64,000 nt of DNA, from contig BLAL01000208.1 in the NCBI GenBank assembly GCA_015698045.1, positions 620,001-684,000 of the forward strand, read 5' to 3'. The DNA comes from Rhizophagus clarus. Its lineage: Eukaryota; Glomeromycota; Glomeromycetes; Glomerales; Glomeraceae. The notes below the pieces were generated by a model that saw only the letters and a list, made by a program, of their open reading frames with translations, searched no databases and was not told the origin of the DNA. Within the stretch, counting starts at the first letter, position 1, and the number at the start of each line of letters is the position of its first letter. A program made the position numbers and the translations under genes. Below, piece by piece: positions 32,214 to 43,409 of this stretch.

Positions 32214-32702
32214 ATGATGAATTATTATTTTCTTAAGTACAAAGTATACGGAATAACTCAAAATCCAGATACTAAAAACTATATTATAGTTTATCGATAT
32301 GAACAATGTGAAAAATGTGGTAAACAGTACGGAGGACGATGCAAAAAATGTGGTGAGCAGCATGCAGGATATTTAGAAACGGAATATGAATGGTGTAGAT
32401 CATGCCAGATAAATTATTTAAAGGAAAATTTTGTAAATTGGACTAGTAAAAATGATGAAATTGACAAATATATTCAAGAAATGCAATTAAATGTTAATCA
32501 TCATAACGATATAGTTTTTGAATGGATACCATACAATCAGTTTGGTAATATTAAAGAAATAAAAAAGGATGAATTTACTGTAATATTTTCTGCTATATGG
32601 GAAAATGGTCCATTAAAATATAAAAAAAACGAAATGATTAGAGAATCAGACAAAAACGTTGTTTTAAAATATGTACATAATATAGACGAATTATTAAACA
32701 AG
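32214..32702 (+). repeat. array unit 7, doubled zinc knuckle
   Basis: Open, 163 codons. It has an extra knuckle: CEKCGKQYGGRCKKCGEQ then EWCRSC, a small internal duplication. Loop IKKDEFTVIFSAIW, b3 VVLKYV. Confidence 0.85.
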
Positions 32703-32847
32703 GTATGGATCCCTTAAAAATCCTTTAACAAATCTTAAGGATCTTTTAGAAATTCCTAAATTATAGGATTCTTAAGAAATCCTTTTTTTTTTATAAATTC
32801 GGAGCCTTTTTTTTTTAAACTAATCTAACGATCTTTTACATTTAAAG

Positions 32848-33318
32848 GTTAAAGAATATTCAATCGAATTCCTTAGCAATATTCTTAAAATATATGGATT
32901 ATCTCAAAATCCAAATACACATGAATATATCATGGTTCTTCAACTTGTAGAAGGCGAACAATGTAAGAAATGTGGCGAACAATATTTAAACACGACATAT
33001 GTATGGTGTAAATCATGTCAAATGAATTATTTAAGAGTAAATTATACAAATAGAACAAGTGGAAACGAAAAAATTGACGATTTTATTCAAGAAATGCAAT
33101 TAAAATTTGATTATTCCAGATTTTTGTTTGAATGGATACCATATAGTCAACTTATTAATATTGAAATGGGCAAATCAGATTTCGCAACAGCTATATGGAG
33201 CGATGGTCCATTATATTATGATTTTTTTACTGAAAAAGAATGGAAGAGAGTATCAAATAAAAAAGTCAGTTTAAAACATTTATATAATTTACGCGATGCT
33301 GCCGAATTTTTAAATGAG
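32848..33318 (+). repeat. array unit 8
   Basis: Open, 157 codons. Ribbon CKKC...VWCKSC. Loop MGKSDFATAIW, b3 VSLKHL. Confidence 0.85.
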
Positions 33319-33390
33319 GTATAATCTTTGATATTTATATTGCATGAATTTTTTCAAATGCAATAGTTAATTTTAATTATTTTCTTATAG

Positions 33391-33867
33391 GCTAATGAAT
33401 ATTTGACTAAATCTACTAAAAATATTCTTAAAATACATGGAATATCCCAAATTCCAGGCACGAATGATTACATTGTAGTCTTTCCATATACAAAAGGTGA
33501 ACAATGTGAGAAATGTGATGAGCAGTATGTAAATGCAGCATATAAATGGTGTGAACAATGCCAGACAAATTCATTAAAGGCAAATTTTGCAAACTGGACA
33601 AGTGATGATGAAACCATTAATAAATTCATTCAAGAAATGCAATTAAAGTTTTATTATGACAGTTACTTATTTGAATGGATATCATATAATCAGCTTTACA
33701 ATGTTGAAGTAGTAGAAGAAAACGAACTTTTTGCAATACATTCAGCAATATGGAAGGATGGACCATCATATTACGATATTTTTAAAAAAGAAAACTTACG
33801 AGAACCAGACAAAAAGGTCGCTTTAAAATCATGTAATTTACAAAATATAAATGAGTTATTAAACGAG
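33391..33867 (+). repeat. array unit 9
   Basis: Open, 159 codons. Ribbon CEKC...KWCEQC. Loop VEENELFAIHSAIW, b3 VALKSC. Confidence 0.85.
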
Positions 33868-33939
33868 GTATAATCATTTATTTGAATTTAATACTATTTA
33901 TTATATTTTCTTAACCTATTAATAATTTTTTGTAAATAG

Positions 33940-34431
33940 GTTAGAAACAATTATTCTGTCAAGACTTACAATGATATTTTTATTGTATATGGAATATCTC
34001 AAAGTCCGATTACAAATAACTATATAATAATTTTTGAATATGTAAAAGGCAATAAGTATAAGGTAAAATGTGAAAAATGTGGAGAATTATATACGTATAA
34101 AAGATATGAATGGTGTAAATCATGTCAACTAAGACAATTCTTTACAAGCAGCGGGAGCAATAAAATTGATAATTTTATCCAAGAAATACAATCAATAATA
34201 AAATATGGCGATAGGGTATTTGAATGGATTCCATATAATCAGTTTAATAACATTAGGGAAATAAAAGAATTAAGCAAAGACAATTTTTCTATAACATATT
34301 CAGCAATATGGAAGGATGGTCCATTACGGTATGATTTCTTTAGGATAAAGGAATGGACAAGAGAATCAAATAAAAAAGTTACTTTGAGATATACAATTAA
34401 TTTACAAGATACAACTTTATTTTTGAATAAG
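33940..34431 (+). repeat. array unit 10
   Basis: Open, 164 codons. Ribbon CEKC...EWCKSC. Loop ELSKDNFSITYSAIW. The b3 lysine is Arg (VTLRYT). Confidence 0.85.
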
Positions 34432-34502
34432 GTATTTATTTTTTCCATGAATATATGTTTGTTTTTAACATATTAATTTTTTTTTTTTTTACAATTTATT
34501 AG

Positions 34503-36162
34503 GTTAAAACATATTTATATAGTAAAGATGATGACATTCTCAAGATATATGGAATCTCTCAGAATCCGGATACAAAAGATTTTATTATGGTCCTTCAATA
34601 TACGAAAGAATATAAAGAGCGATGTGAAAAATGTGGTGAACAATATCTAGATTCCACATGTGCAAATTTTAAATGGTGTAAACAATGTCAAATAAATTTT
34701 TTAAAAACTAATTTCACGAACTGCAGCGGGAACGAAAAAATTGATAATTTTATTGAAGAAATGCGACTTAATATTAATTATTATAATGATATAATATTTG
34801 AATGGATACCGTACGACCAATTTAGTGATATTGAAAAAATTGGGAAAGGTGGATTTTCTACAGTATACTCAGCAATGTGGAAGGATGGTCCATTAAAATT
34901 TGATTCCCTTGATAAAAAAGAATTAACAAGAAAAAGTTCTAGAAGAGTTGCTTTAAAACAATTACATAATTCCCAAAATTTTATTGACAAGTTTTTAAAT
35001 GAGGTATGGATTAATTTAATTAATTATACATGAGGTGAACTAAATTAAGGTCATTTCTAAAATATTATGCGCATACTATTTTAATATAAAAAGATCGAAT
35101 CGAATCAAATCTGAAATTAATGCATAATAATCAAACTTCCATGTATATATACAGTATAATTCTTTTTAACATGATTTTTTATAATAATTTAATAGGCTAA
35201 AAAATATTCAACACATCAGACATATAAAATATTTAATGCTGGTGACATTATCAATATTTTTGGAATAACTCAAAATCCAAATACAAAAGATTATGTTATG
35301 GTACTTCAACATGCAGGTGGTGGAGATTTTATTAATTGGATAAATATAAATTATGAAGATTTTAATTGGCAGAATAAGATGAATATATTAAATAGAATTA
35401 TTGAGGGACTCGAAAAAATTCATTTCAAACAGATGTTTCATCGTGATTTTCATCCAGGAAATATATTATTTGGTAATGGGTATAGTTACGCTAACATATA
35501 TATTTCAGATATGGGATTATGCGGAGAAGTTGGTTCAGATGAATCAGATATTTATGGAGTTATGCCTTATGTAGCTCCTGAAGTGTTAAGAGGAAAACCA
35601 TACACTCAAGCGGCAGATATATACAGCTTCGGTATGATTATGTATTTTGTAGCAACTGGACAACAACCTTTTGCTAATTGTGCTCATGACGAACTTTTAC
35701 TATTAAAGATATGTAATGGAATAAGACCTGAAATCAATGAGCAAGAAGCACCGAAATGTTACATTGATTTAATGAAAAAGTGCTGGGATTCAGATCCAGA
35801 TAATAGGCCAAATGCTACAGAAATATCAAAAATGATTTGCTCATTTAAATGTTTTGATAATTTATATTCTAAATACGCATTGAATTTATCAATTGAAATG
35901 AAACAGCAACAATATGAAATCGAAAATCAATTCAAAGAGGCAGAAGATCATAGAAAATTACACCGTTTTTCTTCTAGGGAAAAGAAGGATAATATTACCC
36001 ATCCTCAAGCCGTTTATACATCTCGATTACTTAATCCTTTTATTTCAGAAGATCTTATATTTGATTTTACAAAGTAAGTTGCATGAGATGAATCGCTTTT
36101 CTTTCATTTTGAGATATTAATTTTAAATTGTTTTTAGATTATCAAATAATCAAAACCCATAA
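34503..36162 (+). CDS. catalytic kinase module (array unit 11 + C-lobe)
   Basis: Exons 34503-35003, 35196-36073 and 36138-36162. Unit 11 has the only intact glycine loop (IGKGGFSTVYSAMW) and b3 VALKQL in the array. The C-lobe exon supplies the hinge (YVMVLQHAGGGDF), catalytic loop FHRDFHPGN, metal-binding SDMGLCGEV (DMG in place of DFG, usual in this family), PYVAPEVLRGKPYTQAADIY then SFGMIMY, and RPNATEISKMI near the end, followed by a Lys/Glu-rich tail. All catalytic residues of a TKL-type Ser/Thr kinase are present. It could be translated as the end of the array protein or from an internal start. The last intron (36074-36137) converts the apparent stop at 36077 into FTKLSNNQNP then TAA. 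Confidence 0.8.
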
Positions 36163-39100
36163 TCTTACCGAAATTGAAGAAATTTATTAATAACGTTTAA
36201 TTTTATAAATAATATTCGTATTTTTACTCCTTTAATATATATTTTAGTTTTGCATTGGTTTGTTATTTAACTTCCTTTACATAAATAAATTAATTTGTGA
36301 TTGAATAAATTCGATTCACGGTCACTTTAAATTAAATAAGAATGTATATCCTAAATTCGCAATATATAATAAAAGATCAGTAAATTCAAATAATTGACCG
36401 CCATAACTTGTAAACTTGTAATATCAAGTCCGACAACGTAATTACATATTTATCGTAGAATTATTATTTGCAATTTATTCTCTCAGAACAGTAAGTATGT
36501 TATATAAAATAAGTAATGGATATCGTTTAAAGAATATACCTTAATTCACAATTTATTTATAAAGAATAATATAGCGGTACATTCATTTAAGAGCGTAAAA
36601 TTATTTCACATTGATGCTTTATTTGCAACATTGTGCCACTCTTGCAAATACTTTTTAAATCTCGAGAAGAACAAAAACAATTAAAAGAAGTAATAAGAAC
36701 CAATTAAATAACTAAACAATATTTACAGTATACTGAACATGGACAAGTTTTGATGTTCTAATATGTGACATAAGTACTTACACTTGAAAGATCATCTGCC
36801 GACATACTTCATACAACTTTACTGTGTTAATTAAATACTACGGATGCAAGAAAAAAAAATAACGCGTTCTATCTCCACAGAATTTGTACTTCTGAACTAC
36901 ATTCAGAAATGAGTGACAAAGACTCCACTGATATACGATTATGATGTTGAAAAGTTTTTCGATAATTAACGACAGAATTGGAGACAGAAAAAGAAACATC
37001 GTGTTTGAATATTTTATAGATATTTATATTGTACAGAAGCGGTCGATGCTTTCGATGTGGAATATATTATCGTCTATCAACTATATAAAGTCTAATTAAT
37101 GATATCGATAAATAGTGAAATTTCGAAAAATTATTCACCATTTTAATAATGTACGCAAATAAACTATTACCGTTCAATATTGTACAATAATAATATTATT
37201 AACAATTTATTAAAAATATAGGTTAAACGAACATCAGCATGATCCTATAGATCATCTTAATAATACAAAGTTATAATAACAGATAAATTTAACATTTAAG
37301 CATCAATTGCAATGTTATTCTATGTATCTTTTCAGTATTGCGAGAAACCTCAATATCAGAAGCAAGAATGGATGATCTAAAAATAAACGGAACCGCTATT
37401 AAACTCGCAGGTCCAAAATTTTGGTTTAGATTATCGTCCAAAAACTTTTGATTAACGCAAGAGATGAATATTCTAACCTATCATGACAATACGAATGTGT
37501 TCATAAATTTATCATACGATACTTCACAGTTAATTAACAGCCTGAACGACTTGGTGAAGGAGTAACGAGCCGGAACCATTAAATTTTTAATTTTTGGATA
37601 TAATGATAAAGATTAGCATAAATTATGGGAGATTCCAATCACATCGCATATCAAGAGTTTTTTTTTATATGCTTTATTATAAACGGTAAATCAATAATAA
37701 AAGTTCGATGTACAGTACATTATATCAAGTTTTATATGAAATTTGGATATCGAAATTTTTTTAAAAAAAGTTCGGTAAGTCGACAGTTCGTATATCGTGG
37801 GCTAGTTACATAGAAATCAGACTATAGCTACTATTAATTATGTTCCATTAATTGCTTTTTCTATGATAACATATTTGAAATCCATAGTTTAACCAATATA
37901 TATTAAAACCATACTTTAAACAAATATTTAATAAAATTTGAGTAGAGAAACCTGTGTTTATTGCATCGGTAGTCTTTCTCATATTGCGTATATATACGTA
38001 TGTATTTATGTATTATGTATTGTGTATATATACAAATAAAGATAATAAATGCGAAACGAGAAAACTTATTTTGATTTTACGGAAATAATTACTTTCTTGT
38101 TTTGAAGCAGCTGTTGCATTAGCAGATTTAATTTTACAGAGTGATTGCTTTCTTCTATGCAAAGTTTAATACAATTTTTGCACGAGTAGCGATATCTGGA
38201 ACCGGAACATAGCCGAAAACACTAATTTAATAATGTAATATGTGTAAACATCATTAAGTGTGAAATAGAAATTAATAAAGAATGTATAACATAAGAAAAG
38301 CTAGTAACCTAAAGTTATTATTAACAAAGCATTTTAAAAGTGAATTGATTAAATATAATAAGAAAAAACTATAATAGAATTCTGAATCATTAGTATTAAT
38401 TGAAAAATTATCCAAGATCATTCTGAATGAATAGAAATAAAGTTTTGTGAATATGCCAACGTAGCTTTTCATAATAACTGATAAATAATAATAAATAATA
38501 AATTTTCTTATCATGAATTCATAATTATTAAGCTCTCTAATGCAATATAATAATATTCATAATTGTTTGCAAAATAATTCGACTTTTTCGTATTAAAATT
38601 TTTCCCACAAGATCGGAAATACCGTATAGCATACGCGGAAAAAGAGATCTCTTAGGCAGTGCTATAGGTACTATTTTTTAAAGATAAGAACGAAAATGTT
38701 AGTTAGCTTCTAATTATTAAGAATTATCTAAATTAAGTTATTTTTTTTTTATTTGTATAAAAAGAATGTAAAAAAATTATTTACTATATATAGCTTCCAG
38801 AGCAGTTTTAAATATTCATTTAGTTAATATAAGCATTGATAAGATAAATTTTAAGATGGTAAAAAAATATTGTACAAGTTATATTGGATTATTTCTCATT
38901 TTGTCTATTGGAAAGTTGGAAGTTATATTACAGTATATCCATAAATCCATAAACCGTCGATTGCAGGAATATGAACGTTCATGGTCAATTAACGGTTATT
39001 GAACATACAGCATTTTCGTTAATTTTACGCAGAAATCCTAACGTAAAAATCTAAGATTTTGATCAGGAATGGTCACCGTATTACTCTAATTCCAGAACCT

Positions 39101-39465
39101 AAAATAAAAAATGCTTTATCTGAAAAATGATTAATACATCGTGACCTTGTTGAACTTCGTAGACATGATTTTAATATCTAAATTATCGGAATAATACTTT
39201 TTTCGTTCTCATTGTTAAGTAGGAGATTTTTAAAGATTTTCCGTTTATTTTATTGCATACGGGAGAAAAAAAACTCAGGACAATCGAGCAGAAATCTTTA
39301 ATCATTCAAACTTTTTAAATTTGATTAGAAATTTATTTAGTAAAAGATACTACGAACACAAAATTATACTTTTATAAAATTACTGCAGTGACTTCTTAAT
39401 TAATTTACATATCCTCAATTGTTTTTAACCTTTTAATTTTAAAACTGAAATTATTCTAATATATG
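36163..39465. other. intergenic, no gene seen
   Basis: AT-rich with short frames only (for example 37625-37813), none with recognisable domains. A TA-rich TATATATACGTATGTATTTA-type patch lies at about 37985-38035. The first 150 bp are the 3' flank of the kinase array. Confidence 0.5.
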
Positions 39466-39469
39466 ATGT

Positions 39470-39565
39470 CCATATAAATATTTTATTGACATTAAAGAAA
39501 AAAAACAAAGGAAGCTTTACTATATTGTATTCTGCAAGATGGGAGGATCCATCAACTAGGTCGTC
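39470..39565 (+). pseudogene. relic of a kinase-array unit
   Basis: Frame-jumping translation gives FIDIKEK...LYSARWED, matching FIDVKEK...TLYSARWKDG of unit 1 more closely than any other unit. It is only about 90 bp, with nothing recognisable on either side. Confidence 0.5.
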
Positions 39566-40537
39566 ATTTGATTGAATGTTTAGCCAATTAGCCAAAATAT
39601 CATTGCGATCACGTGATTTTATTGAACTTTTTTTTAAAAAATTTGGTCTCCATTATTATTTCATAACAATAACCATTGGCTGTAATTATGCATTCACTAG
39701 CTATAAAATAAAATAAAATAAATTTTATCTTTGGAATAGTTTAATAATACAAAAATTGAATAACTACTACAATGCATAGCTTTAACAAACGATGAAGGTG
39801 AAAAATTAGATAGGAAATGAAACATCTAATTAAGAATAAATATAAATATAGTCAACTACAGATTGGATGATAATACACGATAAAGACATTCTTATTTGCA
39901 AAAGTATTAAGGATCTACAAACAGAAACTCTAGGGTCGTTATTATACGTTAACAAATCAAAGAATATTAGAGAAAATAACAGAAATAATATAAAAGTATA
40001 CTCCACTACCAAGAGTATTGGACTACTTAAAAATTGGAAGATCAGTTATTAAGTAAAATTTACATTGTTTTAAAGTTATAATAACATAGAAAACTATTTA
40101 GAAGTGTTTTTTTTTTTACTAAATTCAACATAAAATTTGATTTTCTAAATGAGAAAATTTTTTACTTTTTTAAACAGGTCAGTTACAGCAAAATAAATAC
40201 TAAAAATCGATTTTTGACTAAAGATTGGCTTATGTTTCAAAATCAGAAAAAATTGTATCAGTGGTTGTCGAGAAATCCGCTTATCTACAGTACATATAAA
40301 ATATACGATTTTCAAAAGTGGATTTCTCAACAACTGCAAGTCCGATCCTTCTAATTTTTGAAGCTGTTCTTAGTCAATGAATCTATTTTTGGCATATATT
40401 TTGCTATAATTTCTCTCGTTAAAAAGTTGAAAAATTTTTCCACTTTAAAAATCAATATTTATTATTAATTAATTAAATAAAAAAAATCCCTTTAACGGTT
40501 TTTTAAAATTTTATTTACAAACTTGTTTTCTTCCAAA
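39566..40537. other. intergenic with short hairpin
   Basis: A GTTGTCGAGAAATCC / GGATTTCTCAACAAC inverted pair lies near 40264-40333. No gene is seen. A TCACGTGA palindrome is at 39609-39616. Confidence 0.4.
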
Positions 40538-40574
40538 TTTTTAGGTGATCCAATACTTTTGACAGGGTAGTGTA
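40538..40574. mobile_element. solo Tc1/mariner-like terminal repeat
   Basis: TTAGGTGATCCAATACTTTT then GACAGGGTAGTGTA resembles the inner-to-outer end of a Tc1/mariner element (CAATACTTTTG...TA). No partner repeat was found upstream, so it is probably a truncated copy. Confidence 0.4.
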
Positions 40575-40588
40575 CAACAGATGCACCT

Positions 40589-40891
40589 TTGTTGTTTTTA
40601 TATTATCAATTATCGGAATTACATATCAATCATAAAAGATATAACATGTTGATAGACGCTGTTCAGAGGGGATATATTAAAATCAATAAATTCAAGTCGG
40701 TGAATGTTATGTACATCACAAACTTAAAACATGAAGTTGCATGGAAATTAATTGACAGACAGGGATTACGGAAATTAGAAATGAATTTTAATGATGAAGA
40801 AATACAAGATTTAATAGTATATGATGATCGTTTCGAAATTTTTAATAATTTTATTAATGAAGTTATTAAACTGTTTGAAGGAAAGTTTTAA
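40589..40891 (+). CDS. hypothetical 100-residue protein
   Basis: Open from ATG at 40589 to TAA. It is charged and largely helical in appearance (YITNLKHEVAWKLIDRQGLR, NDEEIQDLIVYDDRFEIFNN). I do not recognise the family. It follows immediately after a transposon end and precedes a decayed reading frame, so it may be the surviving 5' part of a larger broken gene. Confidence 0.3.
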   Translation: MLFLYYQLSELHINHKRYNMLIDAVQRGYIKINKFKSVNVMYITNLKHEVAWKLIDRQGLRKLEMNFNDEEIQDLIVYDDRFEIFNNFINEVIKLFEGKF

Positions 40892-41019
40892 AACAACGTA
40901 AACAACAAAAGAAACGAAAATTTAGTTGCATCCATAAAAGAGTATGATAAAGAAATAGACTGAGTGATATAGAGAAAGAAAAAAAATAATAGATTGATTT
41001 AAGGTGAAAATCAAAAATT

Positions 41020-41640
41020 CGGGAGTTATTAACTTAATGGAATTATATAGTATTATATCAACGTGCCCCGAGAGAGATGAATCAACTGAAATATAAAGCA
41101 ATGTGGTGAGATATCTAAAGTATATAGAAATAGAATTAGCAGATTGGAAAAATACATACCATCTGCTATTAAAGAGATCCACAAACGGAATTTCAAGATT
41201 AGACAATCACGCATGCATTACGAATAATGGAAATACTTCATAAACGTAAACCTCAAATTTACACGTCTATGAGATGTGAGCACGATAGAAGACTGTGATC
41301 AGATATGGAGAAATAAAAGTTATAGTACAATGTATTAATAAAGCGTGGTTAAAGTTGGTCAAAGACACTAGTATTATTAATTATCATGTTAAATTGTTAA
41401 ACATACTATTGGACAATTCCAATGCATTATTGGAAAGATTGAAATATACGATGAATTAATCACGAGGTGTAAAGACATAATAGAATGGGAAAATAGAAAT
41501 AACATTGATCGTACTGTACAATCTAGATCAACATCATATATCCGGATAAATGATAATTAGCCAGATTTAATTGTGGTAGGTTATCACGTAATAGAAGGTG
41601 AAGAATTAAAAACTTCGTGGTCCTAGACGACTTGTGGTAC
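41020..41640 (+). pseudogene. decayed ORF of unknown family
   Basis: Protein-like pieces in shifting frames: RYLKYIEIELADWKNTYHLL (near 41110), RIMEILHKRKPQIYTSMRCE (near 41222), EDCDQIWRNKSYST (near 41290), KAWLKLVKDTSIINYHVKLL (41340-41400) and CKDIIEWENRNNIDRT (near 41468), ending VVGYHVIEGEELK (near 41580). Frameshifts and stops are frequent. It is possibly the C-terminal part of a retroelement-like or other repetitive protein, but I cannot confirm this. Confidence 0.35.
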
Positions 41641-42148
41641 AGAGGGTAAAGAGTTATTAATTTAATATCTTCACTTGAGTTATGATGGCTCAATTGTATA
41701 ATTGTATATTTTCATATGTTAAGTCATTAGATAATAATATAAACGTTATGTTTAAATTATCTAAGGTTCAATAAAGAGAGACTGGGCGAGAAAGAAAAAA
41801 ATAAAATAAAATTTGACACCTTATTATAGTCCACATGCTGCAGTTGCTGCACGTGTCAAAGTGACAAAAAACCTTAAACACCACCACTCCGGTTTCCATT
41901 TTCTAGTGATACAGCACATGAGAAAATAAATTCAACAGAAAAACATCATATTCATGTTGATCAATTAACCCTTTTTATGAGAAGTAACTTTAAATTCTTA
42001 ACTTCCACTTTTGACGTCAAATGAATGATTTACCATAATTTACCGCTTTTTACGATTTTGAGTAACGGTAATCAACGTAGTTAATTGATAATCAGCAAAG
42101 CGCAAAATTTTTTAAAAATTTTTTTTTTTTTTTAATTTTTAAGCAATA
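41641..42148. other. intergenic, no gene seen
   Basis: AT-rich. It contains a T run at 42119-42133 just before a possible small gene. Confidence 0.4.
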
Positions 42149-42706
42149 ATGGAATTCCAAGGTAAGCAACAGTACTTACTGTATATGTGAAAGGAATTAT
42201 TTGTTATTTTCTTGATTTGAGATTTTTTTAACATTTACATAGGTGACAGAATATTCTTGAAAATATTAAAAGTTATAGAAATAAGAAATATTCTTTGCTT
42301 CCCATCAAGTTATCCTGCAGCAACTAGTTAATAAAAGAATTGCTTATGATTTTAATGTCGAACAATGGAATAATGTTAACTTTATTTGGAGATGTAAGTT
42401 TAAGTTGATTCTCATCGATTTTTTTTTTTTTATAGAAATTTTGATCTAAAATTCAATTACTTCATCTGCCCATCAAGATGTCGATATAGAAAAGAGTAAT
42501 TCAATTTCAATACAAAAAATTCTTATTCATACACATATGTATGTAATTTTTTATTAAAAAATTTTTTTCTTCTTCAAATTAATTAAAATCACAAAATTTT
42601 AATTTTTGATTTAATAATATTTTATCTTTAAAATTGATCTCTTGTAGTGAAAGTAAATTTAATAATTATGATGGCAAATGTGAAAGCTATACTTTGATCG
42701 CATAAT
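42149..42706 (+). CDS. possible small spliced gene
   Basis: MEFQ (42149-42161), donor GTAAGC, acceptor AAATAAG at 42285. The next exon reads EIFFASHQVILQQLVNKRIA then YDFNVEQWNNVNFIWR, ending at 42393 before GTAAGT. A third exon may run from about 42479 (YVDIEKSNSISIQKILIHTH) to GTAATT near 42541, and a last one from about 42648 (SESKFNNYDGKCESYTLIA then TAA). The second exon is the convincing part. The others are inferred from open frame and splice sites. I do not recognise the family. Confidence 0.35.
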
Positions 42707-42773
42707 ATATGTGGAATTATTATGATTTCATATTTTATTAATGTAATTAATGAACGCCTAGAACCAAACATAG

Positions 42774-43100
42774 ATGTCTAAAGAAAATGATAATGATGGA
42801 AGATCAAAAGGAATTGATGTAAGTTCACTAATTTTTTACAAGTAATTTTTTTTTTTAATAAGTAATATCGTTAATATTTAATTTTTAATTTCTTAAATTC
42901 TTTTTTTTTTAAAAAAAAAAGAATATGCAATTATTTTACCCTCAAGTAGTACTCATCAAGAAATGTCGTAAGTTTTTATTTAAATTTTAATTGTATTAAA
43001 AATGTTTATTTATTTTATTATGTTAATTCATTATTGTGATTGATTTAGCCACTTTGAATATTAAAATGAAGAACACAGTTTTCTAATAACTTTTATAAGA
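42774..43100 (+). CDS. possible second small spliced gene
   Basis: MSKENDNDGRSKGID is followed by GTAAGT at 42819. A T/A-rich intron precedes a segment reading EYAIILPSSSTHQEMS (about 42922-42966), then GTAAGT, and a last segment after TGATTTAG near 43049. The reading phase across the first intron is not clean. It could be a continuation of the gene at 42149. It is cut off by the TIR element at 43133. Confidence 0.25.
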
Positions 43101-43409
43101 ATTATTTGAATTATTTTATATGAAGTTTTCTCTGCCGCCCTATCACGTGACTTAATAAAATTTAATTGGCTAAATTTTTAATCGGTTAATTTTAACTTTG
43201 CAAAAAAAATTTCGTAAGGATAAAATACAGTATAAATACAATAATTAAACACCTGACATAAACTTAGTAAACTTTAGTAACTTTTTTGTATTGAATCCAG
43301 TACTAAATATATGTTATAGATAAACAATTATTTATTTAGTTTACAGTACTAGTAATAAATGACACAGATGACAAAATTACAATAGTAAAAAAAGAGATGT
43401 ATAATGAAA

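Larger units (their letters stand above)
27354..36162 (+). pseudogene. giant kinase-like gene: 11 zinc-ribbon/N-lobe exon repeats plus one C-lobe
   Basis: One transcript-oriented array. Unit exons are 27552-27935, 28013-28506, 28581-29064, 29152-29610, 29687-30202, 30266-30284 + 31669-32138 (split by a Tc1 element), 32214-32702, 32848-33318, 33391-33867, 33940-34431 and 34503-35003. The C-lobe exon is 35196-36073 and the last exon 36138-36162. Every intron begins right after the aC-helix sequence (NEV/NKV), with donor GTAT/GTAC, and the next exon starts (V/I/A)KEY. Each unit contains hinge-like IYGISQNPDTKDYIMV, a zinc ribbon CxxC...WCxxC, NFTNWTSGNEKIDDFIQE, FEWIPYDQF, then kinase strands b1-b3. 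Together this would encode about 2,000 residues. Units 2 and 3 each contain a frameshift and unit 6 a transposon, so the whole protein cannot be made from this sequence as read. MSFTQDYVDHHMRCK at 27354 may be the true N-terminus, but its junction to unit 1 is unresolved. Array members are a recognised Rhizophagus kinase family. The function of repeated N-lobes is unknown. Confidence 0.75.
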
